The translations under genes and the position numbers were made by a program. Shown here piece after piece: positions 1 through 11,284 of a DNA stretch of 33,882 nt; position 1 is the stretch's first letter; every line of letters starts with the position of its first letter. The stretch lies in NCBI GenBank assembly GCA_001931905.2, contig MSJI02000139.1, positions 1 through 33,882 on the forward strand, in the 5' to 3' direction. Source of the stretch: Cladosporium sp. IMV 00045. Lineage: Eukaryota > Ascomycota > Dothideomycetes > Cladosporiales > Cladosporiaceae. The notes beneath the pieces are model-generated. The model did no database searches and was not told where the DNA came from. It worked only from the letters and a program-made list of their open reading frames with translations.

Positions 1-927
1 TTACTTGTTCACAAAATCTCGATGGGAAGCTACAAGCCTGGTGGCATGCCCTCCCCGCCTTATGCCAGTCTGAGTCTGTTTCTGGGATCGCTGCAAACGA
101 TGTACAGCTTGAGCTTTTGCGCCTCCATTTACGCTATCAACACTGTGTGATTCTCATCCATCGTGTGAGTGGGCTGCATGACTATTGGGCTCCACGTTGG
201 GACCCCCTTCCTTCTAACATGTCTCCGGATTTTCACGACACTGTCTCAAAGTGCGTGAGTGCTGCTCGATCGATAGTGCAGCTTCTGGATCTAGTACCAG
301 AGAGGGAAGAATCTTTACAATGGTAAATCCCATCGCCGAATTAATGGTTGTTTCTTTGATACTGGAGGCTGACGTGCAGTTTCCAGGAGCATCGCCCCTT
401 TCGCTACATCAGCATTCTTCGTACTGTTCTTCCATGTCAGGCGCCAGATTAGCAGCCAAAGCGCAACGCAGGACGTGGCAATACTTGCAAAAGTTTCACA
501 TTTCATGGCGCAGCTGGCGGGACGACAAAAAGACGACTCTTGGCTCAACTCAATGGCTAAAGTCTGTCATAAGCTGTGTGGCGCACTGCAGGGCATTCTG
601 AACATGACCATCTCTGCGAACCAGAGCCTTCAAAGTAATGATACCTCGCCCTCGCAAGCTGGGACATCAACGGATTGCATAATTGGAGGACGAAGCTCGC
701 GGGAACGTTCGACTGGTACCGAATTACACACTTTAGCTGAGGGTGCAAACCACATCCAAAATGCTTCGCCTCTGCGTGACTGGCCAATTACCAGTGAATC
801 GAGTGAAGTATCGATGGAAAGCACTTTCAATGCATTTGAGGGTTTCGAATTCGCCGAATGCAACTTGGAGGCCTTTCCCTGGTCATGGGAGAGTTTGTTG
901 GCCGAAGTCATTGATCCTCGAATGTAG
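1..927 (+). CDS. Fungal-specific transcription factor, C-terminal part (5' truncated by window edge)
   Basis: The open frame enters from the left edge (codons from base 3) and contains LRLHLRYQHCVILIHR, the pattern of the middle-homology (fungal_trans) region of Zn2Cys6 regulators. An intron at 323-386 (GTAAAT..TTCCAG, with GCTGAC at 367-372) joins it to 387-927. The joined codon is Trp, and the next residues, SIAPFATSAFFVLFFHVRR, read as the usual helix of this domain. The protein ends at the TAG of 925-927 after an acidic, aromatic tail. The DNA-binding zinc cluster must lie outside the window, so target genes cannot be guessed. The next gene (CoA-transferase) is convergent, and nothing in the sequence shows that the two are functionally linked. 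The family call is firm, the specific role unknown. Confidence 0.85.
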
Positions 928-1378
928 ACCGATACAGTCTAAGCGAACAATCAAATTCTCGGGTAAAAACGGCCGCTTTGTTTCACTCTAAGAGATCAAA
1001 TTACTAATGTTACGAGCCGTCACTGAGCGATTTTATCGCCATGGCGAAGCGGCCACTCTCGAGCGAACGTGGCAAGGTCTTGATCGGACCTCGAGTACCT
1101 TGACGGTACGAATCAGCATGTAAGAATACAGGATGTCCCCAATGTCATCCGTTCGACCCATTATCAGGAGAGGCCGAAATGTTCAACCGACATTCAAATG
1201 CTGCTTCAGCACCGTACCGCTTCGTTCCTCATCTAAGTCATGTCGTAGCCCGGCTCATCAGTCGCCTCATTTGCGCTCACGTGACGACAATCACTGCGGC
1301 TCATGAAGCTAAATGTCTAACGACGATTCAACAAGTTCGAGACACTTGAATGCTGCTATCTCGTGACTAATTACCACA
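928..1378. other. Gene-free stretch between convergent genes
   Basis: About 450 bases lie between the stop of the transcription factor and the stop of the convergent CoA-transferase gene. I see no coding frame with family character, no repeat and no RNA gene. It presumably holds the two 3' untranslated regions. Confidence 0.5.
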
Positions 1379-3062
1379 TCACTGTATCCATTCAGGGCGC
1401 GAGCGTCCCCTCTTCCCGGTGGGAACGGCATACTCGATCTTTGATTTCTCGAAAGCAAAAGCCGGCGCGATGACAGATATGTCCTCCTGCAAATCATACT
1501 CAGCTCCAGTCATCGTAACCATCATCTTCGGATCCGAAAGAATGTCTGGTCGGATCTTCAAAACCGATTTGTGAGTTTTGGCGATCAGCTCTGGCACATC
1601 GTCAAAGTGACGGGGGCAAAAGTCCGGATCACGAGCTCTGAGGTCCTTTTGCTGCTCTTGGGTGTAGAGGCCAAGTCGGTAGAACCAGATGTTGTACTGT
1701 GTCAAGCTGATGTCGATATCGAAAGTGACGTCCGCTTTAGAACGCTCGATGAGAGCTTCGATTGCTGCCGTCGCACCAACCAAGCCTGTCTGATAGTCCG
1801 AGTTGGCTAATTGCTTATCAGTTACATGTTGTGAAGGATATGATTTTTGAGCTGTACAACTTACGCAAAAGCGGGACGACGGCCTCTTCAACACCCAAGA
1901 AGTCTCCTTCGAGGCGAGCGAGGCCCACTAGGCAATCGCTTATCTGCTGCCACCCGGACCGATGAGCTAAGGGGCCTTTGAAGCCGTAACAGTTCTCCCT
2001 CAAATATATCAAACTGGGGTTCAAACGGCGAAGCTCCTGTGAATCGAAGCCAAGTCTTCCGAGTGCACCCGGTCGGTATCCGTCAACGAGGATGTCAGCA
2101 TCTTTTACAAGGGCAGCGAAGCTTTTTTTCCCCTCCGCGGTCTTGAGGTTCAGGTTTGCGTCTCTCTTCCCCGTTTGCAGATCCGGCATTGTCGCTGGGT
2201 ACTCGGGTAGTTCATCCGATGAAATGCGCAAAACGTCAGCCCCGAAAAGAGATAGAACCTTAGACACTGCCGGGGCAGCAATAACACGGGAAAAGTCAAT
2301 GACTTTGATGCCAGCGAGGGGTTTCAACTGGTCCTTATCCTTTGCAGCCGGCCACGGCTTACGTGGTGAAGGCAGTCTGGTTTTGGTCCACAGCGGTTCC
2401 TGACTCATGGTCTTTCCCTGTTCACTATCGAAGAACTCGTCAGGCGTATATGCAACGGCGCCTGCCTGCTTGTAATCATCGTTGGCCGTCCTCTCGAGCT
2501 CCCATGAGTCCATCGTTGCAACACGCTTGGTGTAAATATCGATTGCTTCTTCACGGGACGCCTCTTGATCAGTAACCCCCACCATCTTCATCGTAGGTCT
2601 GGCATCCATCGAGCCATGGAGATGGTAGTACCGTCCGTCCCTTGTCTTGTAAAGAACCGATGCATAACGTCTCATGTTGCTAGACATCTTATGAAGGTCC
2701 AGACGTGCCAATTGTTGCTTCATGCCATCGTGCTCCATGAAGCTTTGATCGCCGACCTTGACGAGTAGGACGGACTGGAGGTACAAAGTCGCTAGATCCA
2801 GGTCGATCTCGACCTTCTGATAGTCTACCCCGTATCGTTCGGCAGCAGCAACGTTGGCGGCAGTGGCAACAAGAGCGTGCAAAGATGCGGAGGACTCCGT
2901 GATCTTCATGGGCATGAGAATGAAAGGTTTGTCATCTTTGCCGGTGAAGTTGACTCGCTTCGCCGCCTCAAGGAAAGAAGCTGGCAAGTCCAGTTTCTCA
3001 TCCTTGAGGAGAACATTGTGAAAAATGTTGGATGTTTCGTCGACGAGGGAATATTCGTTCAT
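1379..3062 (-). CDS. CaiB/BaiF-type (family III) CoA-transferase
   Basis: Two exons, 3062-1865 and 1806-1379, encode 541 residues. The 58-base intron (minus-strand GTAAGT..AATTAG) restores the frame exactly: VVPLL joins P-NSDYQTGLVGATAAIEAL, the conserved stretch of this family. The N-terminal ~240 residues are the extension seen in fungal members. The core begins near LAGIKVIDFSRVIAAPAVSK and includes LFGADVLRI, LNLKTAEGK and ILVDGYRPGAL. Family III enzymes move CoA between carboxylic acids (carnitine, formyl/oxalyl, bile acid types) or racemise alpha-methylacyl-CoA, and the substrate cannot be told here. I chose the Met at 3062 because the conserved N-terminus starts there. An in-frame ATG at 3152 would add 30 basic residues and, if used, could act as a targeting extension. 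Confidence 0.88.
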
Positions 3063-3943
3063 GTTCTGGATGCGTGATCCCCTGTCGAGGCGTCTTTTTA
3101 TGTGGAGAAGAAAAAAATTGTGTGGCGATTGAAGATGTGCTACAAGAGACATTTGCTGAGTTTATACTGTTGGTTCGCGGAGTTTTGCAAATCAGACGAT
3201 CTCCATGCGGCGCGGAGTCTTGGTCAGATTGTCGAAACTCCGGCAAACTAGGTCGGAGTTTCACACAACAATCGGGCTGCAACGACTTCGACCGGGTTTG
3301 AAACGTCATGATCGTCAAGAAACGACCTTATAAAAGCACGAGCCGAAAGAAGAGATAAATTATAAAATTCGCCCGAACCTTTGGAAATTCTGGTCCAGTT
3401 TCGCTCGCACCGGCGTGACAGCCATTTTGCAGCTGGTCGTATGAACGACATTGGACTGTCTGCTCCTTCAACTTTGTTGTATTGCCAACTTCGTCGAACA
3501 TGCTGTGCTTCCTCTTATTGTTTGCACATCACTTGAACGAGTTTGCGATCCTTGTTGGCGTATGAGCAAATTTCACCCAGCCACAAGTAACTTGGAAACC
3601 CTACGACTTCCGAACAAAAGATCGTCTACTTTCCTCCGGAACTCATATGATTGGGATTCTCCTGGTCAAACTCAACAGCCAATAGATGACAAAATTCGTT
3701 AACCTCCAGAAATTGCAGTCTCGATTGTCTTCTCCTCGTCGAGTTGTTACATAAATCTAACAGATCGATTGAAGCCCAGTCTTGGTCCTTTCAAGATTCA
3801 AGCGCAAAGTACACATAGACTCAAGATTTTGTCAGCCAAAGGGCTCTGGCAAGCAGTAATGCTGCTCAGAAAATCGCTCGTATCTTCTTTTACCACCTCT
3901 TACTGGTTTGGGTCGAAGCTCGTGACTCAGATCCATGTGCTGC
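3063..3943. other. Intergenic region between CoA-transferase and GH43 genes
   Basis: This 880-base stretch holds the promoter of the CoA-transferase (running left) and the 3' flank of the GH43 gene. The short open frames on both strands have no recognisable family pattern and no matching splice sites. Nothing else was seen. Confidence 0.5.
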
Positions 3944-5084
3944 CTACTCCATAGCCACAGCTGCCGGCCATCCATCGCTATCAAAGTCAAGCTTGTTCCA
4001 CCCAAACCTGTATGGGACGTTCCGGTCGTTCTTTCTACCAGCCAACACTACTCAAGCAGTTAGTACACTCCGCAAAATGACGGAATAAGGGGAGAAGCTA
4101 CTGACCGTAGTGGTAGTACAATATTACTTCGTCGATTTCTTCGTCGTAACGCACACCTTGTCCACCCGGGGCCCAGACATTATCATGCGAAGCCAGGACT
4201 TCGGTGCCGCCACTTTCAGTAATGCAGTCTCGCCCCTGCCGATCGACAAACCCGCCGGTCGGTCGATCACTCCGACAGACCATGATCTTGTAGGCTTGGC
4301 CGGCCGTTCCCCAGCGCCACTTCGAAGAATGCTGCCCAGCTTCTCCCGAGCGCTTGCAGCATTCGCCGGAGCTGAAGAATAGGTAATAGAAGCCTTCGTG
4401 CTCAAAGAGATGCCCCCCTTCCACGTCCATCTTGTCAATTGTCTCATGTGCGGTCTCGTTGTAAGCAAGACGGAAAATATGAGCATTGGCATCCTCCGCA
4501 ATGGCTACCGGCGGATCACTCATGGGCATAGAGAAGATGCCCTGCTTGTACGATCCAAAGCCGAGTAGGTGCTGAGATTGGCCGTCGGAAGCATTCTTGA
4601 CCAACAGCGTGGCGTCGAGGATGTTGTACTTTCCACTCCGGTCGATATCAAGGTAGCCATGAACATCCCAGCTCCCCGGCTCAAGGGTGCGTGACGTGGC
4701 CACTCCAATCAGACCATCATGTCCGGGATCGGAAACATCAGGATTGTGGCCGTTATAGAACAGATAGTAGGTCTCCCCAATTTGGTACATAGCCGGAGCA
4801 CCATGGTTTCCCGGCCCAAGGTCGTTGTGATTGTAGAGGGCAGTCCTGGATTCTTTGGACCACGGTCCTGATAGAGACGAGGCTGTGAAGACGGACAAGT
4901 CTTCGGGTGTCGTATAAAGGAAGAGTTTGCCATCGGAAGCGCGTCGAATAAGACCTGGATCGAGGGTACTGTTGATGGACCCAGGAATCGTGCCCGACAT
5001 GGGCTCCGGCGGTGGGTAGCCGGCATTTGCGACAGACGCACAGAGTCCTAGGACGGTAGAAATGAAAGTCGCTTGAAACAGCAT
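3944..5084 (-). CDS. Secreted glycoside hydrolase family 43 (arabinan endo-1,5-alpha-L-arabinosidase type)
   Basis: Two exons, 5084-4106 and 4050-3944, encode 361 residues. Residues 1-21 (MLFQATFISTVLGLCASVANA) are a clean signal peptide. The three GH43 acidic positions are visible: Asp in STLDPGLIRR (base), Asp in YNILDATLL (pKa modulator) and Glu in MDVEGGHLFEHEG (acid). FYYLFFSSGECC is also typical. These enzymes cut alpha-1,5-arabinan side chains of pectin outside the cell. The intron at 4051-4105 has a perfect ACTAAC branch site and a weaker GTCAGT donor. Its removal yields the C-terminal YRFGWNKLDFDSDGWP, as expected for the family, while reading through would stop at once. The open frame extends upstream, but only with a TTG codon, so the ATG at 5084 is the start. 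It fits a fungus that feeds on plant walls. Confidence 0.9.
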
Positions 5085-5875
5085 GTTCAAAGCGAGATGT
5101 AAGTAGATAGTTCTTACCAAAACACCGAATGTGCTGTTCGATCGTTGCTTTCTTATATCGACAGTGAGGCTTCACCGACGAGCGACGCGTCACTGAAGGA
5201 GTTGAGGCTGAACGTAACGGTAGACGGAAATATCTTCATTAGCAGCATGGTCTCATACTCCACCGATTCGACACGAAAGGCTGTGCTTCGTGCGTCACTG
5301 TATTAAACATGAAACGAAGCTGAGCCAAATCGTGAAGGCATCGATCACCACCAAGATATCCGTTTTCGTCCAACTTCGCCTCATTCGTTTCAGATAAGAA
5401 TGTCATTTCTCGCAACATTCTCCACTTGCGATCGTTGTCCAATTTGATTTGCCCGACTATGCAAGAGGGCTGTGTTCAGGCGTGCTACGATTCTGACAAT
5501 CCAATATGCATGGCAACTTCTCTCAATTTTTTTTATTGCAATTCCACGTTGCAATCTTCGTTTGCCGACTTGGAGAAGCGTGGCTTCTGGAAAGAGCACT
5601 TGACAAGATCGACGAGCAGCGACTATACGGTCTGAGCGTTGCAATGTTTTCAGCGCCATTGCTGACATCGATTGGGCATATCAACCATAGTCTTTACCCG
5701 ACAAACGTTTCAAGCAGCCTCAAATGTTAAGAAGTCTAGTGGGAGTCTAGTTGCAATTCTTTTCGCCTAATACATTGATATTCATAACGACCGACTCGGG
5801 AGAACCTTCATTTCGTGAAAAGAATCCCGTAGAGCCTGAGCCATAACAGCAAGTCATCCCAGAGCAAAAGGAAAG
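5085..5875. other. Intergenic region upstream of GH43
   Basis: About 790 bases hold the promoter side of the GH43 gene and the 3' flank of the type I membrane protein gene. Short open frames occur on both strands (for example 5390-5668) without family character, signal peptide or plausible splice partners. Nothing is called. Confidence 0.45.
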
Positions 5876-6819
5876 TCACGTTGCTCCTCTCAGCTCAGCT
5901 CTTGGAAATATGGGTTCGGCCTCATGTATCTGCGAGCTAGCACTGAGCTCGAACGTGTTTCCTCCTCCCAACTCCGCCGCGGAAGGCGAATTATCGTACT
6001 CTCCTCGGGACTTCGATACATCAGCAATCGTTCCATCTTCACCGTACATTGCCTCTTCCATAGACTCGGCGTGTTTAGTCGTTGACGGCGTGGGGGCCTG
6101 CATGAGAGCATCGTCCCGCTGCACCGCATCGAGTCTCTGTCGTCTTCGTCTCATCATCCACCACGTACCAAAGGCAGCAGCGACAAGTATTGGAATTCCA
6201 AGACCCAAGCCGATACCCAATCCAAGCGGCAGGCTGTCGTTGTCTTCGGACGACTTTTTGGGATTGTACAAGGTGAAATTGGTCGTGAAAGTCTGACAAC
6301 CAGCGCCTACGCGGAAATAGAAGATGAATTGTTAACTGGTGCACTTGCTTCGGTCAATTAGTCCGAAGGGGTTTCGAATAACGCACAAGAGCTGTTCTGA
6401 GACCAATACATGTGGAACCACATTGGCGATTCTGCCGATACATTGGGAAGATTACGAGCACGCCATGCAAATGGCTGAGTCGTCGTGTTCGCATACCGAT
6501 CTACGTTGCTATCATCAGCCAAACTTCACGATTCGAATGATCATGTTCATGCAGGAAGGTCACTGCACCTACTGAACACGTTTATTGTTGACTGCGTGCC
6601 ATCTGCGTCCTGCTGATAAACATCGCAAGTCAAAGGCGTGTAGTCAGAATCCCATCTGATATCGATATCTTGAAACAACGGATATCGAAGATCCTGTCCT
6701 TGGCCGTGAATTCTATTGATAGGCGACCTGAAAATCACAGACCTCGCAGACGTCAAATCGAAGATGAAGAAAACGAAAAGTAAGAAACCCCTCGACAAAC
6801 GTGAGTGACAGGTAAACAT
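5876..6819 (-). CDS. Type I single-pass membrane protein, fungal, function unknown
   Basis: I reconstruct three exons: 6819-6573, 6500-6387 and 6306-5876, giving 263 residues with frame kept throughout. The start has a hydrophobic signal segment (GFLLFVFFIFDL) followed by an ectodomain. The 114-base middle exon encodes TTTQPFAWRARNLPNVSAES and MWFHMYWSQNSS, with Asn-X-Ser/Thr glycosylation sites. The third exon adds CQTFTTNFTLYNP, a Gly-rich membrane helix (LGLGIGLGLGIPILVAAAFG) and a basic stop-transfer stretch (MMRRRRQR), then an acidic, Ser-rich cytosolic tail. The order of signal, Asn-glycosylated ectodomain, helix and disordered tail is common in fungal surface proteins, some of which sense the wall, but no function can be assigned. 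Intron 1 could also use GTGCAG with the acceptor GATAG, changing one to three residues at the join. Both choices keep the frame. Confidence 0.72.
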
Positions 6820-7571
6820 TTCGGCGGATCGAGATGGCTGTAGCAGACAAGCAACGACAAGCCGAAAATGAGAAGGACAAAAAAAAAAAAAAAAAAAAAA
6901 AGAAAAAAAATCAAGGTAAACCTAGCATGAAGACCCATAAGCATCGCATGACTGCGCCTCTTATCTTCAGGTGTGCACTGCACTATATGCGACCAACGAT
7001 GCTCAGCTGAAAGGGCAAGATTCCTAAAGGAATTAGCGTTGCGACTTAGATATCCAACATCTCGAGGATCTACAATGCCGTGCAGTTAGCCCTTGTTGCT
7101 AATATGGAAACGCATTTAGCTCCCAAGCTTGCACACTCAGGCTATTGGCCACGTGTGACAGGGACAAGCGTTAGAGGCAAGTATGACAACCAAAACGCGA
7201 AGACACCGCTTGGCACGACTGTCGATCAATCCGGTGCGGCTGAAGGTTCAGTAGAAGTGACTCTAGGAAGAGAGTGTCTGATCTAATCCTTCAAAACATC
7301 AATCAATCGCTAGCACCCGAGCTCAAATGGCGATACCAGGCCACAGAAGAGCCGACATGAATTGCACTAGACTCTTTAATGAACCAGTAGAGCTACGTTC
7401 TCTCTATCTAGATGCCAACACATCAACACTAGGTCTTATATCACTACAATGCCTTCGCTCTCCTAAGGACCATTCAGCTCGAAGCCCACGGTCAACAGGA
7501 AAGTAAAGTCACCCAGATATGGGAAAGACATGTTCCTCCGTCACCGAAATCAAAGCCACAAACGCACTGCA
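6820..7571. other. Gene-free stretch
   Basis: Apart from the A-rich tract near its left end, I see only short open frames without family character. It separates two minus-strand genes and should hold the promoter of the type I membrane protein and the 3' flank of the polytopic membrane protein. Confidence 0.45.
6879..6910. repeat. Long A homopolymer (A23-G-A8)
   Basis: Twenty-three A, one G and eight A in a row on the + strand, that is a T-rich tract on the coding strand of the membrane protein gene, about 60-92 bases before its ATG. Such tracts in fungal promoters can exclude nucleosomes. It could also be the poly(A) tail of an old retrotransposed copy, but no element body is visible next to it. 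Confidence 0.9.
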
Positions 7572-9408
7572 TTACTCATTCACTCTTGTATGGACAGCCG
7601 AGTGCCCTTGCTCCGAGACCACGCTTCTGGGAGTCTCACTCCTGCCATGCTCTTCTCTGCCGATGGGAGAAATCGCCACCCCCTCACTCCGCTCATCTGT
7701 GTCTGTTGAACAAGACCTTCTGGGCGGAGGGGTGTCAGCGATATCATCAACAAGACTGGCCCGGTCTCCTGCTTCGTGAGAAGGCGGTCGAGCCTCAAGG
7801 GCCGAGTAAGCTCCGCATGAACTCATTGATCCTAGATCTTTGCCTTCGCTATCCTGTGCCATCGCTCTAAGCGAAGGTGCTAAAACCTCGTCAGCGCGCC
7901 GAGCGATTTCGAGAGGATCGTAGCCAATCACGACTTCATCACTCTGAACTCTCCAATAGATGCTGAGAACCAAGATGGTAGCGAGGAAAGGAAGTGCCAG
8001 AACGGCCAAGACTCTGGTGTCATATCTCCAGATGCTAACTTCGTGCGCTTCGGTGATGTCGATAGAAGCCGCATGCGGTGCTTGGGCGAAGGCGAATAGA
8101 GTGGCCATGTCGATGTTCGCCTCAATAGCTCTTGCAACTCGCTGTGTCGTTCGTCCCCAACTGCGATGACCACCAATCTTCTGAACCCTCTGCGCTGTTA
8201 TGTTGTTACTCAGCAGGTACTCAGCCATTGGAACATCCCCCACCATACCTCCTCCGCTGCTGAAGAGGTATGGCTTCACAGTCTGATCGTTCCGGCGAGG
8301 GGTCCGGTATGATGCCTGCCAGAACCACTCGAGGGAGGAAATCTCCATGCGTGTTGTCATTGCCAAGAAAGACTCTCGAGTCAAAACCGGAGAACCAGTG
8401 CCATTTTGCCGGATCTCAACGCCACCCTTTTGAATTTTACAATCGAAGGCATGCCCCAAGTACCGGAGGTTTGTCACATCATAGGACGACCACAAACCGA
8501 GGATAACCGCGAAGTCTGATACAAGGCACTCGCCGGTATATGAGGACGCGTCGCATTCGGTCATCGGGCCAGTAGTGAAATTGAAACCATTAACACCTTA
8601 AAAAGACATATTGTGTTACCAAAAGTACTGCATAGCGTAACGTTCCCTTGCTCTTGTGTAGGTTTCGGGACGTCAGATCCCAAGCATTCAGCCTGCAGTG
8701 CTTGCGCCCGTGTCACGGCAGAGCAAGAAAAATCACTGCAAACATCTGCCACGGGCGCACTAAGGTTGTTCATCGAAACAAGTGAGGCAAGCATCATCCG
8801 ATCTGCGGGATACCAGTCAGCCAACTTGTCCAATCTTGCGAAAGGCCTGACTCACTGTCCTGCCCAACCTCCTCATCAAAACCTGGAATGAAACCCGAGA
8901 AGTAAGGATCACTTTGTGCGGTTGTGGTGGTCGTCTCGTCATGAACAATATCTGGCCTCACCCCGTAGAGCAGGATCGGATTGAGGATTGCGGTTCCAAA
9001 AAGCAATAGCCCACCAATTCGCAGTAACCAGGAGCGTCCCCTGAACACATAGAGCAGCCGCGCAAAGGGCGAGACACTCCACTGCGATCGTTGATGGATC
9101 TCTTCGGTCAAGAATCTCCCGGTCGAAAGCAAATCGGGGTCTCCGCCAAGGAGGCGAATCCAAACACTGTGCTCGACCGATCTAGTGAGCAAAGCTGAGG
9201 TGGCGCCGGTAAGAAGCACTCCGAGCAAGGGGACAGCGGTAGTAGGAGGCAAGCTGCCTCTATCGACAAACATTAAAGACTCTATCCCCATGCCCTGGCT
9301 AAAGTATATCACGAGCAGTAAGGCATAACCAATGCCACACAGTACCACGAGGAGAACGTTGACGGTGATGTTGATCGCTTGAGAGTGTCGTTTGAAGAAA
9401 CGCTCCAT
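7572..9408 (-). CDS. Polytopic membrane protein, fungal, uncharacterised (second intron unresolved)
   Basis: Exon 1 is 9408-8856 and encodes three membrane helices: INITVNVLLVVLCGIGYALL, a second in TTAVPLLGVLLTGATSALL and a third in IGGLLLFGTAILNPILLYG. A clear intron at 8803-8855 (GTGAGT..CCGCAG, GCTGAC branch) leads to exon 2, which starts at 8802 and encodes a Cys-rich loop (DVCSDFSCS, VTLCSTFG). Exon 3 runs from 8596 to 7572 and encodes NGFNFTTGPMTECDASS, an Asn-glycosylated extracellular region, a last helix (VLAVLALPFLATILVLSIYW) and a cytosolic Ser/Pro-rich tail. This order of three helices, long outer domain and one helix is seen in large fungal families of unknown role. The join from exon 2 to exon 3 needs removal of 23 or 32 bases (donor 8619 or 8628, acceptor 8597), unusually short, or else marks a frameshift. 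Predicted length is 586 or 583 residues. Confidence 0.7.
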
Positions 9409-9627
9409 GTTCTCATCTTGATTAAGGCCGGCAGAGGCAAGCTGGCCCGCACCTACCCATCGTGCAAATGGGCATATTTATAGGCGAGAGCTATTCACAG
9501 CCTTGTCATTGTGCGTGACCTGCAAGGCTGAGGACGAAGATGGAGGTGCGTGAGACAGTATGCATCAACAAGGCTGGAGCACTTGGCGCATGAAAGAGGC
9601 GTTATATCCCGTGAACATTCGCCTACA

Positions 9628-10358
9628 CTAAATCGTCCAGCCATGTTGCTGGACAGAGCCAGGACTGTGAAGGAGCTTGGGACGAAGAGCCGAGAAGAAA
9701 CTCAGCAGTTGAAGCAACAGAGACCGGTACATTCCTTCAAAAGACTTCTCCAAGTCTCGACCCCAAGCGTGGAAAAAGAATGAGATAATCTATCATCCAG
9801 AAAACTGCCTTGGGCATGTTCGAAAGCACACTTCATCAAAGTCGATTCACCAGATCCAGCCTTCCCTTTGACCCACAGAAAGCCATGATGCGAGTCCAAG
9901 TATTGTGGATCGCGCCTCCTGATATACTCCAGCCTTCGAAACAGCCAATGGCAGATGCCACAACTGGCTGCATGGATACCAGAGTAGCGGTCGTCCATAT
10001 CGTCGAATTCCAATGCCTCCACGAAGTCCACTCGCTGGTTGCTCGATTCCAAGCGCTCCTGATGGTTGTTACCGTGGCCGATATACTGGTTTTGGACATA
10101 CATGTGACCATTATGTATCCTACCATTACCTTGCGCAACACAACAGTCCTAGTGAGACTTGTGTTCGCGCTCAATCTCAATCGCGGCCTCTCCGCCTTCG
10201 TGCGTAGAGATACATAACCCAGGATGCTCGTGCGGTCCAGCAGCTGATGTACGTATGTCCTGAGCCTGTGACGCCAGGCGTGACGCATGATTGCTCGTGC
10301 GAGCTGTGACAAACCCGTCGATTCTGGGCGAGGTGTATACCAAGTTGAGAAACATCAT
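9628..10358 (-). pseudogene. Remnant of a NACHT/NLR-type NTPase gene
   Basis: Read leftwards, one frame (10358-9702) carries GNGRIHNGHMYVQNQY, LEFDDMDDRYSGIHAA and DPQYLDSHHGFLWVKGKAGS, the stretch before and including the P-loop of fungal NACHT proteins such as HET-E-like incompatibility proteins. The Walker A Lys is replaced by Glu (GKAGSGEST), so nucleotide binding should be lost. A TAG at 10149-10151 interrupts this frame, although it could fall inside an unrecognised intron. After SHSF, at a run of five T on the minus strand near 9773, the frame shifts: the neighbouring frame continues the family as FHAWGRDLEKSFEGMYRSLL and stops at 9628-9630. The N-terminal effector domain and all C-terminal repeats are missing. 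In intact relatives this NTPase controls cell-death or incompatibility responses. The identity is clear and the decay strongly supported. Confidence 0.78.
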
Positions 10359-11284
10359 GGCTTTCGTCCTGCTTGACCTAGCACAAGCCTCGTAGCCGCT
10401 CAGACAGACCTCGGGTCAGGGCCACATCAGCTAGAGGAAGGCTCAGCAGCCGATTGGTCGCTTGATAGCACCTGCATGATGCATGCATGGAAGACATGAC
10501 AGCAGAGAAGCGAGAGGACTTGTCCGAAAGTTATCGTCAGGTGTACTCGAAGCCCAACAGCCCTCACTTCCTTGGCAGTCCACCCAAACGTGCTTGGCAA
10601 TGTCATTGCAAAGATACAGGCTCAAAGACGCCGAAGCACCCAGTCTACGACATCAGGACAATTTGGGCGATCATCATCCTATTTGAGCGTTTCCCTCGCT
10701 CCAACAAACAGGAGTAGCGCAACGAAATAAGAATCGTATCATTTTGACACGAGCTTCACACCCACTGACTTATGCAGCATCATTCCTAACGAGATAAGGA
10801 GACATTCCATCGGTGTACGGAGGCATCTCTACGGTCCAGGAGCTGTTTCTATCCGCTTCAGTGCAAAGCAAAAGGACCGCATCTCACATAGATGCCGCAT
10901 GATCTAGGCAAGCTCGGCAGGCATCTCCACGCTCTGACTGAGATTACCATGACCTTGGTACGATCGAGACAATGCTTGCCTTTGAGGTGCTTCGGCCTCA
11001 AAATTCAGACTTTTGATCCCCATTGCATCAGCAGCACTCTGGCCTGAAAACAATCTTGCCTCCGCTATATGCTAGGATACAAAGGCCCAAAGATGGTTCA
11101 AAACATTCGCCGTAAGGTAACGCAAGTCCTAAGAAGCGTATAAAAGAAAATCACCTCCTTTGATCCAAAAAACAGCCGGAGAGAAGCAATGCTGTATTCC
11201 AGCACTCCGAATACTTGCACCACCTGTCGTCTCGAGCCAGTGCTGTCTTCGCCTTGATGGCCTCTGGAATTCGGGCTTGCATTC
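10359..11284. other. Gene-free stretch upstream of the NLR remnant
   Basis: About 930 bases without a supportable gene. A minus-strand open frame at 10443-10625 has CNDIAKHVWV near its start, vaguely like the N-terminal region of fungal NLR proteins, but the match is too weak and the surrounding frames are full of stops. It may be more of the same decayed gene. Confidence 0.4.

Noticed and set aside
5085..5120. Upstream start of the GH43 gene at 5120
   Set aside because: The codon there is TTG. The ATG at 5084 gives a complete signal peptide, so the longer form is not supported.
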